Positions 54,716 through 63,994 of a stretch of DNA of 64,000 nt are shown here, one piece after another (positions within the stretch are counted from its first letter, which is position 1; every line of letters starts with the position of its first letter). A program made the position numbers and the translations under genes. Origin of the DNA: Daejeonella sp. (GTDB taxonomy: Bacteria; Bacteroidota; Bacteroidia; Sphingobacteriales; Sphingobacteriaceae); the NCBI RefSeq assembly GCF_017495225.1, contig NZ_JAFEIG010000020.1, positions 1-64,000 of the forward strand, given 5' to 3'. The notes below the pieces were generated by a model that was not told the origin of the DNA, searched no databases, and was given only the letters and a program-made list of their open reading frames with translations.

Positions 54716-56902
54716 ATGGAAATAAACAAATCGTTATTCGATAATTTACAGAATTTTTTTGGCTTTGATAACTTTAAAGGTGATCAGGAAGCCATTATAA
54801 CCAGTATACTTCAAAAGAAAGATACTTTTGTAATTATGCCAACAGGTGGAGGGAAATCCATTTGTTATCAATTGCCAGCTTTAATGAGTGAGGGGACTGC
54901 CATAGTTATTTCACCATTGATCGCTTTGATGAAAAATCAAGTGGATCAGTTAAGGGCATTTGGTGGGACTGACAGTATTGCTCACTTCTTAAATTCCTCA
55001 CTTAATAAGTCTGAAATTACTAAGGTAAAGGAAGATGTATCCAGTGGTGAGACTAAATTATTATACGTTGCTCCAGAATCTTTAACGAAGCAAGAAAATA
55101 TTGATTTTTTAAGAGGTATTTCGATTTCTTTTGTTGCAGTTGATGAAGCACATTGTATTTCTGAATGGGGGCATGATTTTAGACCTGAATATCGAAGAAT
55201 TAGACAGGTGATTGATAATATTGGGGAAAATATTCCAATTATTGCGCTTACTGCAACAGCTACTCCTAAAGTACAACAAGATATTCAAAAGAATCTGCAA
55301 ATGAATAATGCAGTGCTTTTCAAATCATCCTTTAATCGACCTAATTTATTTTACGAAGTACGTGCTAAGCGTAACGCAATTAAAGAGATTGTAAGGTATG
55401 CTAAGCAAAATTCAGGAAAATCTGGAATAGTTTATTGCTTGAGTCGTAAAAAGGTAGAAGAAGTGGCTGAAGCGCTAAAACTGAATGGAATTAAGGCTTT
55501 GCCATATCATGCGGGACTTGATCCTAAGACGCGTGCAGAGACCCAAGATAATTTCCTGATGGAAGATGTGGATGTTATTGTAGCAACCATAGCTTTTGGT
55601 ATGGGAATAGATAAACCAGATGTTCGATATGTTATTCATCATGATATTCCAAAAAGTATGGAGGGCTATTATCAGGAAACAGGTCGTGCAGGACGTGATG
55701 GTGGTGAAGGTATTTGTGTTGCTTTTTATTCTGAAAAAGATATTGAAAAACTAACCAAATTCATGAAAGATAAGCCTGTTTCTGAAAGAGAAATAGGTAC
55801 TCAGATATTGAAAGAGGTTATTGATTATGCCGAATCATCTGTCTGCAGGCGAAAACAAATTCTTCATTATTTTGGTGAAAATTTTAATGAAACGGGATGT
55901 GATAATATGTGTGATAATTGTCGCCACCCTAAGACTTATTTCGATGCAGAGGCTCCTTTAATTAAAGCCTTGGCTCTTATTAAAGATTTAGGAGAGAAAT
56001 TTGATGATCAACATATTATTAATATCATGTTGGGTATTGAAACACCTCAAATTAGCTCCTATGAGCATAGTAAATTGCCTGTGTTTGGCTCCGGCAAAGA
56101 AGATGGCGAAATCCTATGGAAATCTTTGATGCGTCAAATGGTCTTGAATAATTTTGTATTTAAGGATATTGATAATTACGGACTTCTTAAATTAACTAAG
56201 TCTGGGATTTCATTTATTGAAAATCCTCATTCTCTTAAGTTTATTCTTAATTATTTAATGGATGTGGCCGAAGATGAAGTTGAAGAATCTCATCATCAAG
56301 GAGGTGCATTAGACACTCAATTGCTTCAAATGTTGAAGGATTTGAGAAAAAAAATCGCCAAACAAAAGAATTTACCTCCTTTTGTAATTTTTCAAGATCC
56401 TTCACTGGATGAGATGTGTACTCATTACCCTGTTTCAATTGATGAATTAAAGCAAATTCAGGGTGTTGGATCTGGAAAGGCCATGAAATTCGGAACTCCT
56501 TTCATAGATCTGATTAAAAAGTATGTGGATGATAATGATATCGATCGCCCAGTAGATTTAATCATAAAAAGTGCTGCTAATAAATCAGCTTTAAAGGTTT
56601 CTATCATTCAAAATATTGACCGCCAAATATCTTTGGAGGATATTGCTTCAGCTAAAGGTATTTCATTCGATGACATTTTAAAGGAGCTTGAAACTATCGT
56701 TAATTCGGGTACGAAACTTAATCTTAACTATTATATCGACGAAATGCTTGAAGAAGATAGGCAAGAGGAAGTGTTTGATTACTTTAGATCAACAGAAACT
56801 GATTCTATCGAAGATGCACTTAAAGAGCTCGGCCCCGAAGATTATACTCGCGAAGAATTACAATTAATGCGTATTAAATTTTTATCTGAACTAGGAAATT
56901 AA
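54716..56902 (+). CDS. recQ: ATP-dependent DNA helicase RecQ
   Basis: A 728-residue 3'-5' superfamily 2 helicase for repair of gaps and unusual DNA structures. Domains: helicase core (about 1-345) with IMPTGGGKSICYQLP (Walker A), AVDEAHCISEWGHDFRPEY (DEAH plus aromatic loop) and QETGRAGRDG (motif VI); RQC zinc-binding with CRRKQILHYFGE and CDNMCDNC; winged helix; HRDC (about 525-600); and a C-terminal helix-turn-helix region (about 625-728, ISLEDIASAKGISFDDIL). The extra C-terminal module makes it longer than E. coli RecQ and is usual in Bacteroidota. Its stop codon overlaps the kdsA start (TAATG). Confidence 0.96.
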   Translation: MEINKSLFDNLQNFFGFDNFKGDQEAIITSILQKKDTFVIMPTGGGKSICYQLPALMSEGTAIVISPLIALMKNQVDQLRAFGGTDSIAHFLNSSLNKSEITKVKEDVSSGETKLLYVAPESLTKQENIDFLRGISISFVAVDEAHCISEWGHDFRPEYRRIRQVIDNIGENIPIIALTATATPKVQQDIQKNLQMNNAVLFKSSFNRPNLFYEVRAKRNAIKEIVRYAKQNSGKSGIVYCLSRKKVEEVAEALKLNGIKALPYHAGLDPKTRAETQDNFLMEDVDVIVATIAFGMGIDKPDVRYVIHHDIPKSMEGYYQETGRAGRDGGEGICVAFYSEKDIEKLTKFMKDKPVSEREIGTQILKEVIDYAESSVCRRKQILHYFGENFNETGCDNMCDNCRHPKTYFDAEAPLIKALALIKDLGEKFDDQHIINIMLGIETPQISSYEHSKLPVFGSGKEDGEILWKSLMRQMVLNNFVFKDIDNYGLLKLTKSGISFIENPHSLKFILNYLMDVAEDEVEESHHQGGALDTQLLQMLKDLRKKIAKQKNLPPFVIFQDPSLDEMCTHYPVSIDELKQIQGVGSGKAMKFGTPFIDLIKKYVDDNDIDRPVDLIIKSAANKSALKVSIIQNIDRQISLEDIASAKGISFDDILKELETIVNSGTKLNLNYYIDEMLEEDRQEEVFDYFRSTETDSIEDALKELGPEDYTREELQLMRIKFLSELGN

Positions 56903-57714
56903 TGATTACCAATATTCCCCAAATTAAACATACTGAGTCTGGAAATTTTTTCTTAATGGCCGGACCTTGCGTTATTGAAGGTGAAGAAATTGCTCTCAAA
57001 ATCGCTGAAAAAATTGTAAAAATAAGTGATAAGCTTGAAATTCCTTTAATATTTAAGGGTTCTTACCGTAAGGCAAATCGTTCAAGATTGGACTCATTTA
57101 CAGGAATTGGAGACGAAAAAGCACTTCAAATACTTAATAAAGTTAGTAAAGAGTTTGGTATTCCTACAGTTACAGACATTCACGAAAGTCACGAAGCAGC
57201 CATTGCAGCCGAATATGTTGATGTTTTACAAATTCCTGCTTTCTTATGCCGCCAAACCGATTTATTGGTTGCTGCAGCTAAAACTGGGAAAACAATCAAT
57301 GTTAAAAAAGGTCAATTCCTTTCTGCAGGTTCAATGAAATTTGCAGTAGAGAAAATTCAAGAATCAGGAAATCCTAATGTGATTTTAACAGATCGTGGAA
57401 ATACATTTGGGTATCAAGATATAATTGTTGATTACAGAGGGATTCCTGAAATGAGAAGTTTTGGTGTTCCTGTAGTTATGGATTGTACACATTCTCTGCA
57501 ACAACCAAATCAAGCAAGTGGAGTTACAGGAGGTAAGCCAGCGCTTATTGAAACAATTGCAAAGGCGGCTATTGCAGTGGGTTCTGATGGTTTATTCATT
57601 GAAACTCATCCCGATCCAGCTAACGCAAAATCTGATGGAGCTAATATGCTTCATCTTGACTTACTCGAAGATTTGATGATTAAATTAATTAGAATCAGGA
57701 AAGCTATTTCCTGA
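56902..57714 (+). CDS. kdsA: 3-deoxy-8-phosphooctulonate synthase
   Basis: 270 residues. It condenses arabinose-5-phosphate with phosphoenolpyruvate to KDO-8-phosphate, the inner-core sugar of lipopolysaccharide. It is a TIM barrel with GPCVIEGEE, KGSYRKANRSRLDSF, DIHESHEA, KKGQFLSAGSMK and LTDRGNTFGYQD, ending with FIETHPDPANAKSDGANM. It is translationally coupled to recQ by the TAATG overlap. A perfect 10-bp inverted repeat (57690-57699 with 57708-57717) covers the last codons and stop, and a second hairpin is the terminator. Confidence 0.96.
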   Translation: MITNIPQIKHTESGNFFLMAGPCVIEGEEIALKIAEKIVKISDKLEIPLIFKGSYRKANRSRLDSFTGIGDEKALQILNKVSKEFGIPTVTDIHESHEAAIAAEYVDVLQIPAFLCRQTDLLVAAAKTGKTINVKKGQFLSAGSMKFAVEKIQESGNPNVILTDRGNTFGYQDIIVDYRGIPEMRSFGVPVVMDCTHSLQQPNQASGVTGGKPALIETIAKAAIAVGSDGLFIETHPDPANAKSDGANMLHLDLLEDLMIKLIRIRKAIS

Positions 57715-57755
57715 TTCTAATTTTAGCCTCCTTAATTTAAGGGGGCTATTTTTTT
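57690..57755 (+). terminator. Tandem hairpins ending recQ-kdsA
   Basis: The first hairpin, AGAATCAGGA/TCCTGATTCT, spans the kdsA stop codon and is followed by AATTTT. The second, TAGCCTCCTT (57724-57733) with AAGGGGGCTA (57739-57748), is followed by seven T and is a good rho-independent terminator for the rightward operon. Only weak T-richness is seen on the other side. Confidence 0.8.
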
Positions 57756-58182
57756 AAACTCTATAATAATCTGGTTTCCAGTTTTTTATAGCTTGTTTAA
57801 TCGATTTTGAATCTAGTTTTTCTGAAACTGCCTTTTCAACTAAGCCAGGAAATTCTTCGTCTGGTGCAAATCTTAATGCTACAATTTGTCCCATACTCAA
57901 TTCACTTGGTAGTCCTTTTCCTGTTAATAGGTAATATCTGAAATTCTCTTCACTACGGATTGCTCTATCTTGTGCTTTAAGCGGAAAAGAGCGTGTGTAC
58001 CAAAATAGAAAAATACCGCAAAGAAAAAGTAGAGTAATTAAACTTGCCGAATAAAATGTGTCATTTCCAAATGATTTATAAAGATTAAAAAGTGATCCTA
58101 TAAATCCTAGGAGTAATAAAGGTCCTAATACTTTGTGAAAGCCTGTAACTAGGCGTGCATGGTTTTGGTAGTTTTGATTCAT
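57754..58182 (-). CDS. DUF6526-family small membrane protein
   Basis: 142 residues. Two membrane helices (about 18-36 LGPLLLLGFIGSLFNLY and 45-63 SLITLLFLCGIFLFWY) are followed by a cytoplasmic domain with RSFPLKAQDRAIRSEENFRY, GQIVALRFAPDEEFPGLV and a KSIKQAIKNWKPDYYRV end. I recognise it as the DUF6526 type of Bacteroidota, without known function. It starts 2 bp after the stop of the OmpA-family gene, so both probably share a transcript. Confidence 0.8.
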   Translation of the reverse strand: MNQNYQNHARLVTGFHKVLGPLLLLGFIGSLFNLYKSFGNDTFYSASLITLLFLCGIFLFWYTRSFPLKAQDRAIRSEENFRYYLLTGKGLPSELSMGQIVALRFAPDEEFPGLVEKAVSEKLDSKSIKQAIKNWKPDYYRV

Positions 58183-58184
58183 AT

Positions 58185-60095
58185 TTATTTATTTGTGATT
58201 TTAAATTCAGTTCTTCTATTCAGTTTACGTCCGTCTTCCGTTTTATTGTCGGAAATTGGATTAGTCTCCCCAAAGCCCTTAAAGCTTAATCTATTTGCCC
58301 TAATGTTTTGATTAATTAGATATTCAAAGACCGTTTTAGCTCTGTTTTTAGATAGCGTTAGGTTAGTTTCATCATCTCCAATATTATCGGTATGGCCGCC
58401 AATTTCAATATTTAAAGTGGGATTTTCATTTAAAAACTGAACTATTTGTTCGAGTTCAATTTTTGATTCAGGTAATAGATCAAATTTATTAGTATTAAAA
58501 AATATATTATTAAGGACTACAATCTTGCCGATTTCGATTTTTTGTAAGGGGATCTCAAGCAGAAATGCCTCGTTTTTTTCCATATTATCGAGTAAAAAAT
58601 TATGCGAATAAAATAAATATCCCTCTCTTCTAACCGTTAATCCGTAGTTTTTACCATTCACAAGGCTAGCTAAGAATTTACCATCCTCCAATTCAGTAAA
58701 ATCGTCAAAAACCATCTTTCCTGTACTTAAATCGTTTATCTGAATATGTGCATTGAGTTTAAGATTATTAATTTTATCAAATACCATACCCTTTACATAG
58801 CTTACATTTCTAGGTCTTAGTTCTTTAGGAAGTTCAAAATAATAAATGTCTAATTTTCCAAAACCACCTTCTTTCTTGCTTGAAAAAAAGGCTTTTTCTC
58901 CGTCGTGGCTTATACTCAAGCCACTTTCTTCACTATGTGTATTTATTGGATAGCCTAAATTTACTGGTCTTGTCCAATCAGTTTTGTTTTCCGTGTTTTG
59001 GATTTTCCTACTTATAAATAAGTCTTTATTACCAAAACCTGGCCAGCCGTTTGATGAAAAATAGAGACTTTCATCATCAGAATGAATAAATGGCGAAGTT
59101 TCATCATATTTAGTATTGATATTTGGTCCTAAGTTTACTGGCGAATTCCAACTACCATCAGCATTTAACTCTGCACTCCAAATATCATATCCTCCAAAAC
59201 CTCCTTTGCGAGTGCTTACAAAATATAAAGTTTTGCCATCGGCACTAATTGACGGCTGTGATTCCCATCCAGAGGTATTTATTGGTTCTCCAATATTAAA
59301 GGGTTCACTCCAATTATTGCCCTCTTTTTTTGAAAGATAAATATCACATCTTCCTAAACCTTCTGGTCGGTTACATGCTGTAAAAAATAGGTATTTTCCA
59401 TCAGGAGATATGTTTTGCGCTCCTTCATTATAATCTGGGCTGTTTATATTATTACTTAAATAAGTTGCTTTTTCCCATATTTCATTTGCCCTCTTACTGG
59501 TATAAAAATCCTCATTTCTATTTGCCTGGCGTGTAAATATGATAGTTTCTTCATCTGCTGTAACAACAGGAAGATATTCATCCTCTGCGGTATTAATTGC
59601 TTGCCCGATGTTTTTGGGCTCAAATGGAACTGGTTTTTCAATACCCTTCAAACTGAATTGACAGTCCAATAAATATTTTCCTGTCTTTTCTATGCTGGTA
59701 GCAGATATTTCGGGAAAGCCCAAATAGCTTTCAAAGTGTGTTATGGCTTTGGAGTAATCTCCAGTATTTAGCTCAGATTCTGCTAAATAAAAATGGGTGA
59801 GTGGGTAAAATTCGGAATCGATTTCAAGTATTTTAGTATAATTGATACGAGCCTCTGCGTAATTCCCAGATTTTCTTTGGATATCTCCTAGTTGTTGATA
59901 AGCGGCTAAAAATCTATTATCTAAATCAATTGCTTTTTTAAAATCAATAATTGCTAAATCTATTTGATTATTTGTTAAATAGCTAACAGCCTGATTATAG
60001 GATTTTTGAGCCTGTTTTACAGTTGAAGTGCTTGACTTTTGCGCAAAAAGTCCTAGGGGTAAAAAGCAAATAATAAAAATGAATCTATTAAACAT
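58185..60095 (-). CDS. OmpA-family protein with TPR and WD40-like propeller
   Basis: 636 residues with a signal peptide (FIFIICFLPLGLFAQ, cleavage near residue 18, no lipobox). TPR units occupy about 20-140. A PD40/WD40-like beta-propeller (about 165-420) has repeated SPDGKYLFFTA, SADGKTLYFVSTR, SDDESLYFSSNG and SHDGEKAFFSSK blades. A carboxypeptidase-regulatory-like beta domain covers about 425-505, and an OmpA peptidoglycan-binding domain (about 530-636) has IEIGGHTDNIGDDETN and LSKNRAKTVFEYL. The domain order equals that of PorE, which ties the type IX secretion system to the cell wall in Porphyromonas; PorE is a lipoprotein and this is not, and many paralogues exist. No other secretion genes are near. 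Confidence 0.88.
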   Translation of the reverse strand: MFNRFIFIICFLPLGLFAQKSSTSTVKQAQKSYNQAVSYLTNNQIDLAIIDFKKAIDLDNRFLAAYQQLGDIQRKSGNYAEARINYTKILEIDSEFYPLTHFYLAESELNTGDYSKAITHFESYLGFPEISATSIEKTGKYLLDCQFSLKGIEKPVPFEPKNIGQAINTAEDEYLPVVTADEETIIFTRQANRNEDFYTSKRANEIWEKATYLSNNINSPDYNEGAQNISPDGKYLFFTACNRPEGLGRCDIYLSKKEGNNWSEPFNIGEPINTSGWESQPSISADGKTLYFVSTRKGGFGGYDIWSAELNADGSWNSPVNLGPNINTKYDETSPFIHSDDESLYFSSNGWPGFGNKDLFISRKIQNTENKTDWTRPVNLGYPINTHSEESGLSISHDGEKAFFSSKKEGGFGKLDIYYFELPKELRPRNVSYVKGMVFDKINNLKLNAHIQINDLSTGKMVFDDFTELEDGKFLASLVNGKNYGLTVRREGYLFYSHNFLLDNMEKNEAFLLEIPLQKIEIGKIVVLNNIFFNTNKFDLLPESKIELEQIVQFLNENPTLNIEIGGHTDNIGDDETNLTLSKNRAKTVFEYLINQNIRANRLSFKGFGETNPISDNKTEDGRKLNRRTEFKITNK

Positions 60096-60190
60096 TGGCC
60101 TTATTTATTTTCTTTTTAAGATAAAAAACAAAAAAATCATTGTGTTAATGAACTCCTTTTATTAATTACAATTATATGAAAATAGTCAAT

Positions 60191-60814
60191 TTATGGAATA
60201 TTTAGATATTTATGTGTTTGCAGCGATACTTCCCATTTGGGATTTTGCATCACATAATCAATAATTAAAGGGGTTATTTCAGCACTTTTTGACCATTCAG
60301 GTTGTAAATATAATTTACATCTGTCTGATACATGAGCTGCATGCTCTTCGGCCCACAAAAAATCACTTTTATTAAAGACAATCACTTTTAATTCTCCTGC
60401 CAAAGGTAAAATATCTGGTCTAGGCGATTTAAATTTTTTGGGTGATAAACAAATCCAATCCCATGATCCTGAAAGCGGATATGCTCCAGAGGTTTCAATA
60501 AAAGTTTTTATGCCTTTTTTTTGGAGTTCAGCAGTTAGATAATCTAAATTATAAATCAAGGGTTCACCACCAGTAACTACTACAGCCTTTCCTGGATATT
60601 TTTCGGCGTTCTCAACAATTTGATCGGCAGAAGTTAGGGGATGAAGTTCCGCATCCCAACTTTCTTTTACATCACACCAATGGCATCCTACATCGCAACC
60701 GCCTAAACGAATAAAATAAGCAGCTTTCCCAGAATGAAATCCTTCACCTTGAATCGTGTAAAACTCTTCCATTAAAGGTAATAATGTGCCGTCAGGCGGA
60801 ATTTGATGTGCCAT
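60191..60814 (-). CDS. queE: 7-carboxy-7-deazaguanine synthase
   Basis: A 207-residue radical-SAM enzyme that contracts 6-carboxytetrahydropterin to 7-carboxy-7-deazaguanine in queuosine (preQ0) synthesis. The FeS/SAM site is GGCDVGCHWCD (Cys40, Cys44, Cys47; a CxxxCxxC spacing), preceded by FYTIQGEGFHSGKAAYFIR. VVVTGGEPLIYNLDYL and FIETSGAYPL follow. It is the short form. A TATATTTG promoter box ends 16 bp before the ATG. The last step, queG, is at 15.3 kb; the other que genes are outside the window. Confidence 0.94.
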   Translation of the reverse strand: MAHQIPPDGTLLPLMEEFYTIQGEGFHSGKAAYFIRLGGCDVGCHWCDVKESWDAELHPLTSADQIVENAEKYPGKAVVVTGGEPLIYNLDYLTAELQKKGIKTFIETSGAYPLSGSWDWICLSPKKFKSPRPDILPLAGELKVIVFNKSDFLWAEEHAAHVSDRCKLYLQPEWSKSAEITPLIIDYVMQNPKWEVSLQTHKYLNIP

Positions 60815-60830
60815 TTTGTAAATTAGAATA

Positions 60831-60838
60831 CAAATATA
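60831..60838 (-). promoter_or_regulatory. -7 box (TATATTTG) of queE
   Basis: An exact TAnnTTTG match on the leftward strand, 16 bp from the ATG at 60814. Confidence 0.5.
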
Positions 60839-60903
60839 CTTATTTTACAATCTTAAGCTTGTTGAAAGCACATAGAGAAATAAAATTGACATATTTTTAA
60901 CCT

Positions 60904-61236
60904 ATGAATTGGATTAAAATTGTTTCTATAGATAAATTAAGCAAGGAAGATTTCATCTCAAAAGTGAATGTTTCTGGCAAGAAAATATGCCTAGTACGCA
61001 CAGAAGGTAATCTTTTTGCTGTGCAGAATAGCTGCCCTCATGCTGGTGCACAACTCAGTAATGGTTGGTGTTCTAAAGGTAAGATTGTTTGTCCGTACCA
61101 CCGACAAGAATTTGATTTACAGACAGGTAGGGGAGCTGAGGGACAAAGAAATTATGTAGATACCTATCCTTTGGATATGAGAAAGGATGGACTTTATATT
61201 GGAATTAAAAAGCCTTGGTGGAAATTTTGGCAATAA
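60904..61236 (+). CDS. Rieske [2Fe-2S] ferredoxin-like protein
   Basis: A 110-residue single Rieske domain. The two ligand pairs are QNSCPHAGAQLS (Cys44, His46) and KIVCPYHRQEFD (Cys63, His66). No signal peptide or membrane anchor is seen, so it is a soluble cytoplasmic electron carrier, like NirD or the ferredoxin of a dioxygenase. No partner oxygenase or reductase is nearby, so the role is unknown. It converges with folD, with 3 bp between the stops. Confidence 0.88.
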   Translation: MNWIKIVSIDKLSKEDFISKVNVSGKKICLVRTEGNLFAVQNSCPHAGAQLSNGWCSKGKIVCPYHRQEFDLQTGRGAEGQRNYVDTYPLDMRKDGLYIGIKKPWWKFWQ

Positions 61237-61239
61237 AAA

Positions 61240-62118
61240 TCAATAAATCTCCTTTTTAGCTGATGCAAGCGTATTTTTTAGTAAACCTACAATAGTCATT
61301 AATCCTACACCGCCAGGAACTGGAGTAATCCAAGATGTTTTTGGAGCTACATTTTCAAAATCTACATCGCCATATAATTTGAAACCTGATTTAGTTTCAG
61401 TTGATACCTCACGATTCATACCTACGTCGATAACAATTGCTCCATTTTTTACCATATCGGCGGTAACAAAATTCTTTTTCCCAATGGCAACAATAAGAAT
61501 ATCAGCATCTAAACTGAATTTTTTAATATCGGGTGTGCGACTATGGCAAATGGTTACTGTACAGTTCCCAGGATTAGTGTTGCGAGCCATTAAAATGCTC
61601 ATTGGAGATCCAACAATATTACTTCTGCCAATAACTACGCAGTGTTTTCCAGCGGTATCTATTCCATATTCCTGAAGCATCAGTAAAATGCCGTAAGGTG
61701 TTGCCGGTAGGAATGAGGGAAGGTTTCTTTGCATCCGACCAAGATTTACCGGGTGAAAGCCATCAACATCCTTTTCTGGTGAAATTTTCTCTGTTACTTT
61801 ATCAGCAGAAATATGCTTAGGAAGTGGAAGTTGTACCAAAATTCCATCAGTATTTGGATCTTGATTTACTTCGTCTATCTTTTTAAGGAGCTCTTCTTCG
61901 GTAATAGTATTTTCATAGCGATATAAGGTAGAATTAAATCCCACTTTTTCGCAATTCTTTATTTTACTGGCTACGTAGGTTTCTGAGCCTCCATCATGTC
62001 CAACTAAAATAGCTACTAGATGAGGTTTTCTACCTGTTTTTTCTAAGATTGTGGCAGCTTCAACAGCTATCTCTTGTTTTAATTTTTCTGAGACAAACTT
62101 TCCGTCTAGTAATTGCAT
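61240..62118 (-). CDS. folD: Methylenetetrahydrofolate dehydrogenase / cyclohydrolase
   Basis: A 292-residue bifunctional enzyme that oxidises 5,10-methylene-THF with NADP+ and hydrolyses the product to 10-formyl-THF. Signatures: [19 protein letters not shown] with the catalytic Lys, [11 protein letters not shown], the NADP fold [17 protein letters not shown], and the C-terminal [18 protein letters not shown]. The length is normal. It lies 72 bp after lepA in the same direction, with a long hairpin in between that may reduce read-through. Confidence 0.96.
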   Translation of the reverse strand: MQLLDGKFVSEKLKQEIAVEAATILEKTGRKPHLVAILVGHDGGSETYVASKIKNCEKVGFNSTLYRYENTITEEELLKKIDEVNQDPNTDGILVQLPLPKHISADKVTEKISPEKDVDGFHPVNLGRMQRNLPSFLPATPYGILLMLQEYGIDTAGKHCVVIGRSNIVGSPMSILMARNTNPGNCTVTICHSRTPDIKKFSLDADILIVAIGKKNFVTADMVKNGAIVIDVGMNREVSTETKSGFKLYGDVDFENVAPKTSWITPVPGGVGLMTIVGLLKNTLASAKKEIY

Positions 62119-62151
62119 CGACTATTAATTTGGGTATTATTTTAGAATTAC

Positions 62152-62184
62152 AATTCGCCTTTCGCTAATCGCGAAAAGCGAATT
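62152..62184. terminator. Long hairpin between lepA and folD
   Basis: AATTCGC and TTTCGC arms (62152-62158, 62160-62165) pair with GCGAAA and GCGAATT (62171-62176, 62178-62184): a 14-position stem with a single C-A mismatch and a 5-base loop. It starts 7 bp after the lepA stop. In the lepA direction the following sequence (GTAATTCT) has no proper T run, so it is either a weak terminator or an mRNA-stability element; the T5 run is on the other side. Confidence 0.5.
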
Positions 62185-62190
62185 TTTGAA

Positions 62191-63978
62191 TTAATCAAGT
62201 TTCAATACCGCCATAAATGCAGTTTGTGGAATTTCCACATTTCCTACCTGACGCATACGTTTTTTACCCTTCTTTTGCTTTTCAAGGAGTTTTCTTTTTC
62301 TTGAAATATCACCTCCATAACATTTAGCTGTTACATCTTTACGCAAGGCTTTAACGGTCTCACGAGCAATGATTTTAGCTCCAATTGAGGCTTGAACGAT
62401 AATTTCGAACTGCTGTCTTGGTATTAGTTCTCTTAATTTCTCACAGATTTTCTTTCCAAAATTATAGGAGTTAGTTCGGTGAATTAGAGAAGATAATGCA
62501 TCTACAGGTTCACTATTTAATAAAATATCTAGTCTAACTAGATCCGACTGACGATATCCAATTTGATGATAATCAAAAGAGGCATATCCTTTAGAAATTG
62601 TTTTTAATCGATCGTAGAAGTCGAATACAATTTCGCCCATTGGCATTTCAAAAATTAGCTCAACACGATCGGAGGTAAGATAAGATTGGTTGATGATAGT
62701 GCCTCTTTTTTGAATACAAAGCGACATGATTGAACCAACAAATTCTGATTTAGTGATGATATTAGCCTTGATATAAGGTTCTTCAACATGATCTAGTTTA
62801 CTAGGGTCAGGAAGATCGGAAGGATTATGAACATCAATTTCTACACCTTTAGATGTAAATGCTTTATATGAAACGTTTGGAACGGTAGTGATAACCGTCA
62901 TATCGAATTCACGTTCAAGGCGTTCTTGAATGATCTCCATGTGAAGCATTCCCAAGAATCCACAACGAAATCCAAAACCTAATGCTGCCGAAGATTCAGG
63001 TTCAAATACGATTGAAGCATCGTTTAGCTGCAATTTGTGCATGCTTTCACGCAATTCCTCGTACTCATCCGTATCAACAGGGTAAATCCCGGCAAAAACC
63101 ATTGGTTTAACTTCTTCAAAACCTTTAATTGGTTCTTTGCTTGGTCTTTCTTTATGAGTTATGGTATCACCAACTTTAACTTCACGAGCCTCTTTGATAC
63201 CAGAAATGATATAACCTACATCACCTGTTTTTATTACATCCTTTGGTTTCTGAGTTAATTTTAGAGTACCAACTTCCTCAGCAATATAATCTTTATCCGT
63301 TGCTACAAATTTTACTTTATCTCCTTTACGGATTTCCCCATTTAGGACTTTAAAATAGGCGATAATACCTCGAAATGAGTTAAATACTGAGTCGAAAATT
63401 AAAGCTTGTAATTCACCATCAGGATTTCCTTTTGGCGCTGGAATACGTTCTACAATAGCTTTTAATATATTGTCAACTCCCAAACCGGTTTTTCCCGAAG
63501 CAGGAATAATTTCCTCACGCTTACAACCAATTAATTCAATAATCTGATCTTTAACCTCCTCAGGCATCGCTCCAGGAAGGTCCATTTTATTAAGAATTGG
63601 TATAATTTCTAAATCATGCTCTAGCGCAAGATATAGATTTGAAATGGTCTGAGCCTGAATACCTTGTGAAGCATCTACAATTAATAGTGCACCTTCGCAT
63701 GCAGCAATGGAACGAGAAACTTCATAGGAAAAATCTACGTGCCCAGGTGTATCAATTAAATTTAAAACATAGGGCTGTCCATCCTGAATATAATCCATTT
63801 GGATAGCATGACTTTTGATAGTAATACCACGTTCACGTTCTAAATCCATGTCGTCAAGCAATTGAGCCTGAGATTCACGTTGAGTTATCGTGTTAGTGTA
63901 CTCCAGAAGACGGTCGGCTAAGGTGCTTTTACCGTGATCTATATGAGCAATTATGCAAAAATTTCTTATGTGCTTCAT
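62191..63978 (-). CDS. lepA: Elongation factor 4 (LepA)
   Basis: A 595-residue ribosome-bound GTPase affecting translation initiation and back-translocation. G motifs: [34 protein letters not shown] and [10 protein letters not shown]. Domains II, III and V of the EF-G type follow, and the unique C-terminal domain includes [20 protein letters not shown] and ends in FMAVLKLD. Length and start are standard. A TATATTTG box ends 8 bp before the ATG. Confidence 0.97.
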   Translation of the reverse strand: MKHIRNFCIIAHIDHGKSTLADRLLEYTNTITQRESQAQLLDDMDLERERGITIKSHAIQMDYIQDGQPYVLNLIDTPGHVDFSYEVSRSIAACEGALLIVDASQGIQAQTISNLYLALEHDLEIIPILNKMDLPGAMPEEVKDQIIELIGCKREEIIPASGKTGLGVDNILKAIVERIPAPKGNPDGELQALIFDSVFNSFRGIIAYFKVLNGEIRKGDKVKFVATDKDYIAEEVGTLKLTQKPKDVIKTGDVGYIISGIKEAREVKVGDTITHKERPSKEPIKGFEEVKPMVFAGIYPVDTDEYEELRESMHKLQLNDASIVFEPESSAALGFGFRCGFLGMLHMEIIQERLEREFDMTVITTVPNVSYKAFTSKGVEIDVHNPSDLPDPSKLDHVEEPYIKANIITKSEFVGSIMSLCIQKRGTIINQSYLTSDRVELIFEMPMGEIVFDFYDRLKTISKGYASFDYHQIGYRQSDLVRLDILLNSEPVDALSSLIHRTNSYNFGKKICEKLRELIPRQQFEIIVQASIGAKIIARETVKALRKDVTAKCYGGDISRKRKLLEKQKKGKKRMRQVGNVEIPQTAFMAVLKLD

Positions 63979-63986
63979 CTGAAATG

Positions 63987-63994
63987 CAAATATA
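63987..63994 (-). promoter_or_regulatory. -7 box (TATATTTG) of lepA
   Basis: An exact TAnnTTTG match on the leftward strand, 8 bp from the lepA ATG at 63978. The -33 region is beyond the window. Confidence 0.5.
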
